Source: Woeseiaceae bacterium (GTDB lineage: Bacteria; Pseudomonadota; Gammaproteobacteria; Steroidobacterales; Woeseiaceae). Taken from it: a stretch of 64,000 nt of DNA. The translations under genes were made by a program, and so were the position numbers. Below are positions 10,717 through 20,209 of the stretch, piece after piece (positions within the stretch are counted from its first letter, which is position 1; each line of letters begins with the position of its first letter). The notes below the pieces were generated by a model that searched no databases, was not told the origin of the DNA, and was given only the letters and a program-made list of their open reading frames with translations. Location of the stretch: positions 1-64,000 of the forward strand of contig JANQLK010000018.1 in NCBI GenBank assembly GCA_028280615.1, read 5' to 3'.

Positions 10717-13700
10717 GTGCCTCAACCCTGATACGCCTCAAGCTGCTCGGCCTGCTGCTGCCCGCGGGAGCCCTCGCGGCCGGCGTCGAGGAAACGGCGA
10801 TCGGCGAAACGGCCGAGCGGCATCTGCCGACCGACACGCCGTACATGCAGTGGGTGACCGACCCCAGCCGCGTCGAGACCGACTTCGAAGACCGGATCAT
10901 GCTGCGTGAGACGACCGAGGAGGCCTTCGAAACGATCAAGCTCTCGAATCTCGTCGAGCCGATCCGCTTCGAGACCGGCGTCGCCTCGATTCCCGACGAA
11001 ACCGTCGCCTCGCTCGCGCAGATCCTCGATCGCATGCGCGATCGCCTGAACGTGCGCCTGCACCTGATCGGTCACGCCGACAATCAGCCGCTGTCGCCGC
11101 GGCTCGAGGCCGTGTACGGCGACAACGCCGGCCTGTCGCGCGAGCGCGCGGGCGAGGTGGCTGAGCTGTTCAAGGCCGCGCTGGATCTGCCGCCCGAGTC
11201 GATTACTTACGATTGGCGCAGCGATGAGGAGCCCGTCGCTTCGAATCTGACCCCTGACGGCCGCGCGTTGAATCGCCGCGTCGAAGTCGAGGTCTGGTAC
11301 GACGAGCCCGGCGAGCGCGTCGCGCTCGAGGAGTTTCTCGTGCCGCACCAGATCAAGCGCGCCAAGGTCTGCCGCATGGAGACCGTGTGCAAGCTGCGCT
11401 ACGTCGAGGGCCATGCGCGCCGCGCTCGCGTGCAGAACCTCGTCGCTCCGCTGCGCTACGGCGCGGACAGCATCGACGTCGACGAGGACTTCGTGTTCCG
11501 CGTCGGCCAGGCGCTCGCCAACCTGGTCGACAAGCAGAACGTGGCCGTGCGCTTCGTCGGCTACAGCGACGACGCGCCGCTAAACGAGCGCGACAGCCGC
11601 ATCTACGGCGATCACGTCGGCCTGTCTCGAGCCCGTGCGCGCCGCGTCGCGCTGACGGTCCAGGACAGCCTGGGGTTACCGACCGATATGATCCTGAGCG
11701 ACGGCCGTGGCGATACGCGGCCGCTGGGCTCGAACCGCACCGAGGGCGGCCGCGCCGCGAATCGCCGCGTCGAGGTCGAGTTCTGGTACGACGATCCGCT
11801 TAAGGAGCTCCCGGACGAACCGCAGATGTGCCCCGAGCAGGCCGGCGCGGAGACCGTGTCGCGGGTCTACGATCCGCCGGGCGGCGCGCTCGACTTCGTG
11901 CCTTTCGAGGACGGCCGCGCCGTGCTGCCGGCCGGTTACGCGGCGCGGCTTGGTCAGGCAATGGCGGCGGTGGCCGACAAGGCCAACGTCCGGCTGCGCT
12001 TCTCGGGTTACACGGCCAACGAGCGTCTCGAGCGCCGCACGGCCGCCGTGTACGGCGACGACATCGGGCTTTCGGCGTCGCGCGCGCGCCGGGTCATGGA
12101 ACTCGTCTCCGCTGAGCTCGGGCTCGAGCCCGGCCAGGCCGAGTTCGAGGGTCGCGGCTACGTGCACTCGGCCGACGTCGTCAACGCGGGCTTCGTCCAG
12201 GGCGACAGTTCCTACGTCAAGGTCGACGTCGTCTACGACGAACTCGCCGTGCTCGATGACTACGAGGGCGTGGACATCACCCGCCTGACCCGCGAGCTCA
12301 AGCCCGAGAACCCGCTCGGCCTGAACCTCATGCGCATCACGGTCGACGGCGTGCCGATCGACGATCCCGAGCGCAGCTCCTCCGATATCCAGCGCTGTAC
12401 CGACGTCGCGATGGAGGTCGCGGACATTCGCTTCGGCTTCGACAACCTGACCTCGGCGCCGCGCCTGTCGGTCAGCTCGCAGTCGCCGCGCATCATCGTC
12501 GCGCGCGAGATCGACAACGAGACGCACGTCTCGAAAGTACAGTTCCGCATGTACACGAACTACTCGTACTTCATCGAACGTTCCGAAGTGCGGGTATTCG
12601 AGGCCGGCCGTTCCGCCGAGTCCGAGCCGCTCGCCGTCGTGCCGATGCAGGCCGACGGCACGGCCGAGTGGCAGCCGCCCGCGGCCTGGTTCAAGGCGCC
12701 GACCTACGAGCTGGCCTACGTGCTGCGCGCCTATGGCGAAGACGGAAACTTCGACGAGACCCACGCGCAGCCGCTGTGGGTCGTGTACGACGACGAAGCC
12801 GCGATCGAGCCGCTCGAGAACGTCGACCCGTTCGAGGCCGAGGAGGCCGAGGTCCTGCTCGCGGGCTACGGCGAGAACGATCTCGGCCTGCACAACATCG
12901 GGCTCGGCAGCGGCACGGTCAGCGTGCGCGGTGACAGCATTCCCGAGGGCCACGAGGTCTGGGTGGCGGGCCGCCGCGTGCCCGTCGATGAGAGCGGCAG
13001 CTTCGTCACCGAAGAGGTAATGCCGGACGGCGCACACACGGTCGAAGTCGCCGTCGTAGAACCCGACGGCGACGGTGAGCTGTACCTGCGCGACCTCGAG
13101 TTCGAGACCAACGACTGGTTCTACGTCGCGATGGCCGACGTCACGGTCTCCGACGGCGGCGCGGGCGGCGCCGCCGACCTCCTGGCCGGCGACAACCCGG
13201 CCTTCGATCCCGACTCGACGGTCGATGGACGTTTCGCGTTCTTCCTGAACGGCAAGTTCGGCGACCACTGGCGTCTGTCGGCCAGCGCGGACACGCGTGA
13301 GGGCGCGATCTCCGACATCTTCTCGAACTTCATGGCCAAGGACCCGACCTCGCTGTTCCGCCGTATCGATCCGGACTACTACTATCCGACCTTCGGCGAT
13401 GACAGCACGGTCACCGAGATGGCGCCGACGATGGGCAAGTTCTTCGTGCGCCTGAGCGACGGCGACAACTACGGCCAGTGGGGCAACTTCAAGATCGGCT
13501 ACATGAACAACGAGCTCGCACAGGTCGATCGCGGCCTGTACGGCGCAAACGTCCACCTGCAGAGCAAGACGACGACCGAATTCGGCGATCAGCGATACGC
13601 CCTCGATGCCTTCGGCGCCGAGCCCGGCACGGTGCCGAGCCGCGAGGAGTTCCGCGGCACGGGCGGCTCGCTGTACTACCTGAGCCGCCAGGACATTCTC

Positions 13701-15806
13701 GTGGGTTCCGAGCGGCTGCGCATCGAGCTGCGCGACAAGGCCTCCGGAATCGTCACGGGCGTCGTCAACCTGACGCCGTCGATGGACTACGACATCGACT
13801 ACCTGCAGGGCCGAATCCTGCTTTCAACGCCGCTCGCATCGACGGCCGAGGACAACCTGCTGGTCAGAAACGATGCGATGTCGGGCGACGAGGCCTACCT
13901 CGTCGTGCGCTACGAGTACACGCCGGGCTTCGACGACGTCTCGGCGCTGTCGACGGGCGGTCAGGGACACGTCTGGCTCGGCAATTTCGTACGCTTGGGC
14001 ATGACGGCGAACATGAACGAGCAGGACGAAGGCGACAGCACGCTGACCGCCGCCGACCTGACGCTGCGCCTGTCGGCCGATACCTGGGTCAAGGTGCAGA
14101 GCGCCCGCAGCGAAGGACTCGTGTCGATGCCGACCGTGTCGCAGGACGGCGGCTTCGAGTTCTCGTCGTTCAACTCCTCGTCGTTCGTCAACGCCGAGGC
14201 CGATGCCAATCGTGCCGACCTGAGTGTCGGCATGCGCGACATCGTGGGCTTCGGCAATGCGCGCCTGTCGGCCTACTCGCAGGAAGTCGGCGCGGGCTAC
14301 TCGGCGCCGGGCCTGACGGCCTTGACCGACACGACCAACTTCGGCGGCGCCCTGTCCCTGCCGATCGGCGACCGCCTCGCGATCAACGCCAAGCACGACG
14401 CGCTCGAGCAGGTCGATGGCATCGAGACGACCGCGACCGAGTACAACCTGAGCTATCAGCTCTCGTATCACTGGGACATCAGCGCGGGCTATCGCGAGGA
14501 CTCACGCATCGACCGCTCGATCAACGTGCCGCTGAGCCAGGAGACGGGCGACCGCGCCGACGCGATCGTGCAGCTCGGCTACGACTCGAAGCAGAACTGG
14601 AGCGTGTACGCCTACTCGCAGGATACGCTCGAGACGACCGGTGAGCGCAGCACCAACGCGCGCCTGGGCGTCGGCGGTTCGTTCCGCGTATCCGAGACGC
14701 TGAACATCGACGCCGAGGTGTCGGACGGCGACCTCGGGCAGGGCGGCCGGATCGGCACCAACTACCTGCTGTCCGATCGCACGAGCATGTATCTGAACTA
14801 CTCGCTCGAGAACGAGCGCACCGACAACGGCCTGCGCGCGCGCCGCGGTAACGAGGGCAACCTCGTCGCGGGCGTGAAGTCGCGGTTCGCCGACTCGACG
14901 AGCGTGTTCCTCGAAGAGCGCTACCAGACCAACGACACGATGACGGGGCTCACGCACGCGACCGGCATCAACTTCGCGCCGGGCAACAACTGGAACCTCG
15001 GCATCAACAGCGACATCGGCACGCTCCGCGACCGGCAGACCGGCGCCGAGACCGAGCGTCTCGCGGGTGGCGTCCAGGTCGGCTGGAACTCGGACAGGCT
15101 GCAGTTCTCGAGCGGCGTCGAATACCGCAACGACGACGCCGAGCAGCCGGATCTCTCGCGCAGCGAGCGCACGACCTGGCTGTTCCGCAACAACTTCCGC
15201 TTCCAGATGAACCCGGGCGCGCGCCTGCTCGGCAAGCTCAACCACTCGACCAGCGAGAGCTCGCAGGGCACGTTCTACGACGGCGGCTTCACCGAGGCCG
15301 TGATCGGCTACGCGCTGCGCCCGGTCAGGCACGACCGCATCAACACGCTGGTCAAGTACACCTACTTCTACAACGTGCCGACGACGGGCCAGCAGACCCT
15401 GCAGGACGTCGCGGCCCAGTTCCTGCAAAAGACCCACATCGCCGCCGTCGATGTGAACTACGACCTGACCCGCAACTTCACGATCGGCGGTAAGTACGCC
15501 CACCGTCTCGCGCAGGTCAGCCTCGATCGCGAAGACCCGCTGTTCTTCGACAACAACGCGAGCCTGTACGTGGTCCGCGGCGACTATCGTTTAGGCGAGA
15601 ACTGGGAGTTCCTGGGCGAGATGCGCCTGCTCGACATGAGCGACCTCAACGAATCGCGCAGCGGCGCGCTCCTGACGATCTCGCGCTACCTGGGCGATCA
15701 CCTCAAGATCGGCCTGGGCTACAACTTCACCGACTTCTCAGAGGACCTGACGGATCTGAGCTACGACCATCATGGGTTTTTCCTGAACCTGACGGGGTCG
15801 TTGTAG
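10713..15806 (+). CDS. triple-OmpA-domain outer-membrane beta-barrel protein
   Basis: 1697 aa with a signal peptide (MSASTLIRLKLLGLLLPAGALA). Three OmpA-like peptidoglycan-binding domains lie at about residues 70-200, 240-360 and 385-515. The first two end in near-identical NRRVEVE(V/F)WYD(E/D) blocks and keep GHADN / GYSDD and GLSRERA / GLSRARA. The third reads GYTANE and lacks the usual Asp and the NRRVEVE end. Ig-like or PEGA-like modules follow to about 790, then about 900 residues of alternating strands, including GTGGSLYYLSRQDI, DYDIDYLQGRILL and VVRYEYTPGFDD, typical of a large outer-membrane barrel. It starts inside the stop of the giant gene (ATGA) with SD GGAGGT at 10702. The tight coupling suggests it anchors or exports that protein. 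It is not an FhaC-type (POTRA) partner by sequence. Confidence 0.8.
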   Translation: MSASTLIRLKLLGLLLPAGALAAGVEETAIGETAERHLPTDTPYMQWVTDPSRVETDFEDRIMLRETTEEAFETIKLSNLVEPIRFETGVASIPDETVASLAQILDRMRDRLNVRLHLIGHADNQPLSPRLEAVYGDNAGLSRERAGEVAELFKAALDLPPESITYDWRSDEEPVASNLTPDGRALNRRVEVEVWYDEPGERVALEEFLVPHQIKRAKVCRMETVCKLRYVEGHARRARVQNLVAPLRYGADSIDVDEDFVFRVGQALANLVDKQNVAVRFVGYSDDAPLNERDSRIYGDHVGLSRARARRVALTVQDSLGLPTDMILSDGRGDTRPLGSNRTEGGRAANRRVEVEFWYDDPLKELPDEPQMCPEQAGAETVSRVYDPPGGALDFVPFEDGRAVLPAGYAARLGQAMAAVADKANVRLRFSGYTANERLERRTAAVYGDDIGLSASRARRVMELVSAELGLEPGQAEFEGRGYVHSADVVNAGFVQGDSSYVKVDVVYDELAVLDDYEGVDITRLTRELKPENPLGLNLMRITVDGVPIDDPERSSSDIQRCTDVAMEVADIRFGFDNLTSAPRLSVSSQSPRIIVAREIDNETHVSKVQFRMYTNYSYFIERSEVRVFEAGRSAESEPLAVVPMQADGTAEWQPPAAWFKAPTYELAYVLRAYGEDGNFDETHAQPLWVVYDDEAAIEPLENVDPFEAEEAEVLLAGYGENDLGLHNIGLGSGTVSVRGDSIPEGHEVWVAGRRVPVDESGSFVTEEVMPDGAHTVEVAVVEPDGDGELYLRDLEFETNDWFYVAMADVTVSDGGAGGAADLLAGDNPAFDPDSTVDGRFAFFLNGKFGDHWRLSASADTREGAISDIFSNFMAKDPTSLFRRIDPDYYYPTFGDDSTVTEMAPTMGKFFVRLSDGDNYGQWGNFKIGYMNNELAQVDRGLYGANVHLQSKTTTEFGDQRYALDAFGAEPGTVPSREEFRGTGGSLYYLSRQDILVGSERLRIELRDKASGIVTGVVNLTPSMDYDIDYLQGRILLSTPLASTAEDNLLVRNDAMSGDEAYLVVRYEYTPGFDDVSALSTGGQGHVWLGNFVRLGMTANMNEQDEGDSTLTAADLTLRLSADTWVKVQSARSEGLVSMPTVSQDGGFEFSSFNSSSFVNAEADANRADLSVGMRDIVGFGNARLSAYSQEVGAGYSAPGLTALTDTTNFGGALSLPIGDRLAINAKHDALEQVDGIETTATEYNLSYQLSYHWDISAGYREDSRIDRSINVPLSQETGDRADAIVQLGYDSKQNWSVYAYSQDTLETTGERSTNARLGVGGSFRVSETLNIDAEVSDGDLGQGGRIGTNYLLSDRTSMYLNYSLENERTDNGLRARRGNEGNLVAGVKSRFADSTSVFLEERYQTNDTMTGLTHATGINFAPGNNWNLGINSDIGTLRDRQTGAETERLAGGVQVGWNSDRLQFSSGVEYRNDDAEQPDLSRSERTTWLFRNNFRFQMNPGARLLGKLNHSTSESSQGTFYDGGFTEAVIGYALRPVRHDRINTLVKYTYFYNVPTTGQQTLQDVAAQFLQKTHIAAVDVNYDLTRNFTIGGKYAHRLAQVSLDREDPLFFDNNASLYVVRGDYRLGENWEFLGEMRLLDMSDLNESRSGALLTISRYLGDHLKIGLGYNFTDFSEDLTDLSYDHHGFFLNLTGSL

Positions 15807-15812
15807 GGTCTC

Positions 15813-16718
15813 CTACCGGCGGTACGTGTCGATGATCGCGGCGTCAACCCACATGACGTCGTCGCCGCGAGTAAAAAAGAAGTATTTGCCGTCCGGCGTC
15901 ACTACCGGGCAATAGTCGGATTCCTCGGAATTGATGACGTCGCCCATGTGGATGCCCTTGCCCCACGATCCGTCGGGCAGGCGGAAGCTCACGTATAGAT
16001 CGGAGCTGCCGAGATTGTCCGGCCGTTCGGCGGCCACGTGGATGACGTAGGCCTCGTCGGGGCTTACGTAGATGTCGCCCTCGTCCGTCGGGCCGTTGAT
16101 TCCGGGTCCCAGGTTTACGGGCTCCTCGAACTCACCGTCCGCGTACTGCGCGCGATAGCTGTCGCGCGCGCCCAGCGTATCGTCGCGCACGGCCGAAAAA
16201 TACAGGCTGCCGTCCGCGACGAGCATCGGGTAGAGCTCATGACCCGGTCCGTTGATGTGCGGCCCGAGCGGTTCCGGCGTCATCAGGCCGTCCATCGTGA
16301 TCCTGCTGCGCCAGATGTTGTATCGCTCGAGCGAATAGCCGGGCAGCGGCCGGTTCGAGATGAAGTACACCCAGTCGCCGCCGGGCGCGAACGCCATGTC
16401 GACGTCACCGTGGCCCGGATACGTCCTCGACGGCGGCGCCATGCGCGGTTCCGGCCAGCTGCCATCGTCCTGCTGGTGGCTGAAAAACATCTTGAATACG
16501 CCGTCGACCGAACGCGTGAACATGAAAATGCTACCGTCGGGCGAGAATACGGAGTTGAGCTCGCGCTCGCCGGGCAGCGAGACGAGTCCCGGCGCGAAAA
16601 CCTCCGGCGTCATACCCGGAGGTTTCTGGCCCAGGTAAGGGCCGGACAACACCGGCCACTCTTCCTGGGCCGTGACCGGAAGCGAAACAAGCAATGCAAA
16701 CAGGCAGGTCAGGCGCAT
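15813..16718 (-). CDS. secreted PD40 beta-propeller protein
   Basis: 301 aa with a signal peptide (MRLTCLFALLVSLPVTAQ). It contains TolB-like PD40 repeats: FSPDGSIFMF, FAPGGDWVYFIS, LVADGSLYFSA, VSPDEAYVIHVA and VTPDGKYFFFTR, about five to six blades. The usual PD40 pattern of a strand, a D-G turn and an aromatic strand is clear. No catalytic motif is visible. It converges on the barrel gene and lies just downstream of a glycosyltransferase gene on the same strand, with about 40 bp between them. A periplasmic binding or scaffolding role is likely but unproven. Confidence 0.7.
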   Translation of the reverse strand: MRLTCLFALLVSLPVTAQEEWPVLSGPYLGQKPPGMTPEVFAPGLVSLPGERELNSVFSPDGSIFMFTRSVDGVFKMFFSHQQDDGSWPEPRMAPPSRTYPGHGDVDMAFAPGGDWVYFISNRPLPGYSLERYNIWRSRITMDGLMTPEPLGPHINGPGHELYPMLVADGSLYFSAVRDDTLGARDSYRAQYADGEFEEPVNLGPGINGPTDEGDIYVSPDEAYVIHVAAERPDNLGSSDLYVSFRLPDGSWGKGIHMGDVINSEESDYCPVVTPDGKYFFFTRGDDVMWVDAAIIDTYRR

Positions 16719-16759
16719 GGCGGTGCCTCTGACATAGTGCGGAGTAATGAGTCAGGACA

Positions 16760-17557
16760 CTAGCGACGATCCGCCAGCGGTGCAACCGAAGGGCCGGCGA
16801 GCTCGAGCCGGCTCAGATACCGCCTGTCGAATCCCACGCGACGAAGCTCGCCGAAGCCCTTGTACATTGCCCTCGCGAGCAGCAGCAGCGGATTGAGACT
16901 CTTCCTGGGCCTCGTTCCGATCGTCGTCTCGCAGGCGAGCGCCGACAGCTCGACCAGCGGCGGTTCAAGGGCGAACACGGGCGTTTCGTGCACCCAGGTC
17001 TGCTGCAGAAACTTGTCGACGGGCGCCGTCAGCGTAGTGCTCGCATTGCAAAGTGCCGACGCAGCGGCCGGGCTGATCGCGTACGCCAGCATGCAAAGGG
17101 GTACGTCGGACACGTAGGACAGCGTCGATCCTTCAAGGCTCCGCACGCGGTACGCTGCCGGCCGCAGCGCCTTGAGAGGCGCGCGCCGCCTGTCGATGCC
17201 TTGCAGACGAACAAATCCGTATTCCCGTACGAGCCTGTCGATCAGCTCGAGCCGTTCGGCAAAACCGTCCGTAAGCCGCGCATCGTCTTCGAGGATGACG
17301 GCTGGCCGCCTCAACGCAACGCAGTCGCGCCAGAGTGCGAGGTGGCTTGCGTAGCAGCCCACTTCTCCGGGCAGCGGGTCTCGCAGCGCATTCAGTCTGT
17401 AGCGTCTGGCATCAATGCCGTCGAAGAACTCGGAGCTGCGGTCAGCGCCCTCGATCGCGTCAAAGAACTCGAACTCGACTCCCGCCCGCTCGAGCTGACC
17501 GGCGATCGACGCGCGCCTCGTCGCGGCGTGCTTGAGGCTGATGACAAATACCTTCAC
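16760..17557 (-). CDS. glycosyltransferase family 25 (LPS-type)
   Basis: 265 aa, GTG start with GAGGG upstream. The N-terminus (MKVFVISLKHAATRRASI, then FEFFDAIEG) and the block GCYASHLALWRDC...PAVILEDDA are the hallmark of GT25 enzymes, which add galactose or glucose to lipooligosaccharide or to proteins. The EDDA motif near residue 88 corresponds to the nucleotide-sugar and metal site. There is no signal peptide, so it acts in the cytoplasm or at the inner face of the membrane. The acceptor cannot be told from sequence. Confidence 0.8.
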   Translation of the reverse strand: MKVFVISLKHAATRRASIAGQLERAGVEFEFFDAIEGADRSSEFFDGIDARRYRLNALRDPLPGEVGCYASHLALWRDCVALRRPAVILEDDARLTDGFAERLELIDRLVREYGFVRLQGIDRRRAPLKALRPAAYRVRSLEGSTLSYVSDVPLCMLAYAISPAAASALCNASTTLTAPVDKFLQQTWVHETPVFALEPPLVELSALACETTIGTRPRKSLNPLLLLARAMYKGFGELRRVGFDRRYLSRLELAGPSVAPLADRR

Positions 17558-17657
17558 GGAGAGCCCTCGAAAACCGTTGTCCGGTTTAGACGGCGCTGAC
17601 GCAGGAACCGGTCGCGGTCGGAACCCATTTCCCTGCCGCGTTTGCTAGTGTTCGCGG

Positions 17658-18425
17658 ATGAACGACTACCCGCCGGGCCTCCGGGCCGACACGACCGCCC
17701 TGTTTCTCGATATCGACGGCACGCTGCTCGACATACGGTCGCGGCCGTCCGACGTCGTCGTGGAGGATGCGCTCAAGGAACTGCTCATCGGGATCGAGCG
17801 GGAACTCGACGGCGCGCTTGCACTCGTCAGCGGCCGGTCGCTCGGCGAGATCGACCGCCTGTTCGGCAACGGCCGGTTTAACGCGGCGGGCGCGCACGGC
17901 GCCGAAATCCGGCTCGCGGGCGAGCGCTTGCCGATGCACGAAACCGGCCCTTTGCCAACGCGGATTGCGGCCCGCCTGGCCGAGTTCGCCGACAGCCATG
18001 AGGGCCTGCTACTCGAGCACAAGCCGAACGGTGTGTCCTTGCACTATCGTGGTGCACCCGCGCTCGAATCCGCCTGTCGTGAGCTTATCGCCGACACGAT
18101 GCTCGCGCTCGGTGACGACTACCGTTTGATTGTCGGTAAGATGGTGTTCGAAATAACACCACAGGGGCACGACAAGGGCGCGGCCATTCACGCTCTGATG
18201 ACACGCTTGCCGTTCGCCGGACGCACGGCGCTGTTCGTCGGCGACGACGTTACCGATGAGGACGGCTTCCGGGCCGCGAATGAACTCGGCGGCACATCCA
18301 TACGCGTGGGTGGCAACGAAGAAAGCGAGGCCCGCTACTCGCTGGCCGACGTCGCGGCCGTCCACGCCTGGCTCGCCGCGAGCGTGCTGCGGGGACCACG
18401 AAGCAAGAGGGAGCACGACACTTGA
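17658..18425 (+). CDS. otsB: trehalose-6-phosphate phosphatase
   Basis: 255 aa HAD-superfamily phosphatase that removes the phosphate of trehalose 6-phosphate. HAD motif I is LFLDIDGTLLDI near residue 16, motif II is SGRS, and the C-terminal motif is FVGDDVTDEDGF. Length and motifs fit OtsB. It opens a three-gene operon: its TGA overlaps the TTG start of the GH15 gene (TTGA at 18422-18425). It diverges from the GT25 gene across about 100 bp. The ribosome site is weak. Confidence 0.9.
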   Translation: MNDYPPGLRADTTALFLDIDGTLLDIRSRPSDVVVEDALKELLIGIERELDGALALVSGRSLGEIDRLFGNGRFNAAGAHGAEIRLAGERLPMHETGPLPTRIAARLAEFADSHEGLLLEHKPNGVSLHYRGAPALESACRELIADTMLALGDDYRLIVGKMVFEITPQGHDKGAAIHALMTRLPFAGRTALFVGDDVTDEDGFRAANELGGTSIRVGGNEESEARYSLADVAAVHAWLAASVLRGPRSKREHDT

Positions 18426-20209
18426 GCAATCTGAACCTCGGACTCATCGGCAACTGCCAGGTTGCCGGGCTCGTCGACAGCCGCGCGCGCATCGTGTGGG
18501 CCTGCCTTCCGCAGTTCGATTCCGACCCGGCATTCTGTAATCTGCTGCGATCCGACGACGAGCAGGCCAAACCCGGCTTCTTCGAGATCGAGCTGCTCGA
18601 CTTCGCGAGCAGCGAACAGCGCTACCTGACCAACACGGCGATCCTGTCCACGACGCTCACCGACACCGACGGCGGAGCGGTAAGGATCACCGATTTCGCG
18701 CCGCGCTTTTCCTACGTGGGGCGCAGCTACACGCCGGTGATGTTCATGCGCCGGATCGAGCTCGCGAGCGGCCGGCCGCGCATCCGCATCCGCTTGCGGC
18801 CCGCGCGCAACTATGGCGCCGAGTCCTGCGACTTCACGCGCGGCAGCAACCACATCCGCTACGAGGGAGGCGACGTGACCATGAGGCTCACGACCGACGC
18901 GTCGCTGACCCACATCATCGACGAAGCCGCCTTCGTGCTCGATCGCGACCTGCACCTCGTGCTCGGCCCCGACGAGACGATCCGCGAGTCCTGCGACGAC
19001 GAATTTCATCGCAACTACCGCGCGACGCTCAACTACTGGCAGACCTTCTCGCGCAGCCTCGCGATTCCGTTCGAGTGGCAGGAGGCCGTGATTCGCGCCG
19101 CGATCACGCTCAAGCTTTGCACCTTCGAGGACACCGGCGCCGTCGTCGCGGCGCTGACCACGTCGGTTCCCGAAGCCGCCGACTCGGGCCGTAACTGGGA
19201 CTATCGCTACTGCTGGCTGCGCGACAGCTACTTCGTCGTGCAGGCGCTGAACCGGCTCGGCGCGACGCAGACGATGCAGAGCTACCTGAGCTACATCATG
19301 AACATCGTCGCCGACGCCGCCGGCGAGCCCTTGAAGCCGCTATACGGCATCAGCAACAGTTCGCAAACCGACGAGCTGATCGTCGAGTCGCTTTCGGGTT
19401 ACCGGGGCATGGGCCCCGTGCGCCGCGGCAACCAGGCCTACGAACAGGTCCAGCACGACGTCTACGGCGCGGTCGTGCTGTCGGCCACGCAGTTCTTCTT
19501 CGACCAGCGCCTGATTCGCTCGGGCACCGTGGCCGAATTCGAGCGCCTCGAGGTGCTCGGCGAGCACGCCCGCCGCTACTACAGCGAGCCCGACGCGGGC
19601 CTGTGGGAATACCGGGGCCGCAAGCGCGTGCACACGTTCTCTAGCATGATGTGCTGGGCGGCCTGCGACCGGCTGTCGAAGATTGCCGCGTCGCTCGGCA
19701 AGGCCGATCGCGCCGGCTATTGGCGAAAGGCTGCCGATGAAATCCGCGCGGTAATCCACGACAAGGCCTGGGACGCGGAGCAGGGCGCCTACACCGAGAG
19801 CTTCGGCCGGCCCGAGATGGACGCGAGCCTCCTGACGATGCACGTCATGGGCTTCGCGGCCGCCGACGATCCGCGCTTCATCTCGACGGTCGAGTGCATC
19901 GGCAAGCACCTGCGTCGCGGCGATCACATGTTCCGCTACGACGCGCCCGACGACTTCGGCAGCCCAGAGAACGCGTTCAACATCTGCACCTTCTGGTACA
20001 TCGACGCGCTCGCGAGCATCGGCCGCGTCGGCGAGGCAAGGGAACTGCTCGAGAACATGCTGTCGCTCAGGAACCCGCTGGGCCTCTTGTCGGAAGACAT
20101 CGAGCCCGGGTCGGGCACGCTCTGGGGCAACTTCCCGCAGACCTACAGCATGGCCGGCATCATCAACGCGGCCGTTCGCTTAAGCCGGCCCTGGGAGTCG
20201 GCGCTTTGA
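18422..20209 (+). CDS. glycoside hydrolase family 15 protein (trehalase/glucoamylase-like)
   Basis: 595 aa. The N-terminal beta-sandwich domain (from LGLIGNCQVAGLVDSR) and the (alpha/alpha)6 barrel with NWDYRYCWLRDSYF, GYRGMGPVRRGNQA, QHDVYG and EDIEPGSGTLWGNFPQTYS match GH15 proteins often found beside trehalose genes. Known members include mycobacterial trehalases as well as glucoamylases, so the substrate may be trehalose or an alpha-glucan. There is no signal peptide, so it is cytoplasmic. The start is TTG within the otsB stop, and its own TGA sits in the TTG start of otsA. Being placed between synthesis genes, it may tune the trehalose pool. Confidence 0.85.
   Translation: MSNLNLGLIGNCQVAGLVDSRARIVWACLPQFDSDPAFCNLLRSDDEQAKPGFFEIELLDFASSEQRYLTNTAILSTTLTDTDGGAVRITDFAPRFSYVGRSYTPVMFMRRIELASGRPRIRIRLRPARNYGAESCDFTRGSNHIRYEGGDVTMRLTTDASLTHIIDEAAFVLDRDLHLVLGPDETIRESCDDEFHRNYRATLNYWQTFSRSLAIPFEWQEAVIRAAITLKLCTFEDTGAVVAALTTSVPEAADSGRNWDYRYCWLRDSYFVVQALNRLGATQTMQSYLSYIMNIVADAAGEPLKPLYGISNSSQTDELIVESLSGYRGMGPVRRGNQAYEQVQHDVYGAVVLSATQFFFDQRLIRSGTVAEFERLEVLGEHARRYYSEPDAGLWEYRGRKRVHTFSSMMCWAACDRLSKIAASLGKADRAGYWRKAADEIRAVIHDKAWDAEQGAYTESFGRPEMDASLLTMHVMGFAAADDPRFISTVECIGKHLRRGDHMFRYDAPDDFGSPENAFNICTFWYIDALASIGRVGEARELLENMLSLRNPLGLLSEDIEPGSGTLWGNFPQTYSMAGIINAAVRLSRPWESAL

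Noticed and set aside
4762..10725. Further long antisense frames (4762-6966, 7255-8889, 9085-10725)
   Set aside because: Same shadow effect; Arg-rich compositions with no recognisable motif or ribosome site.
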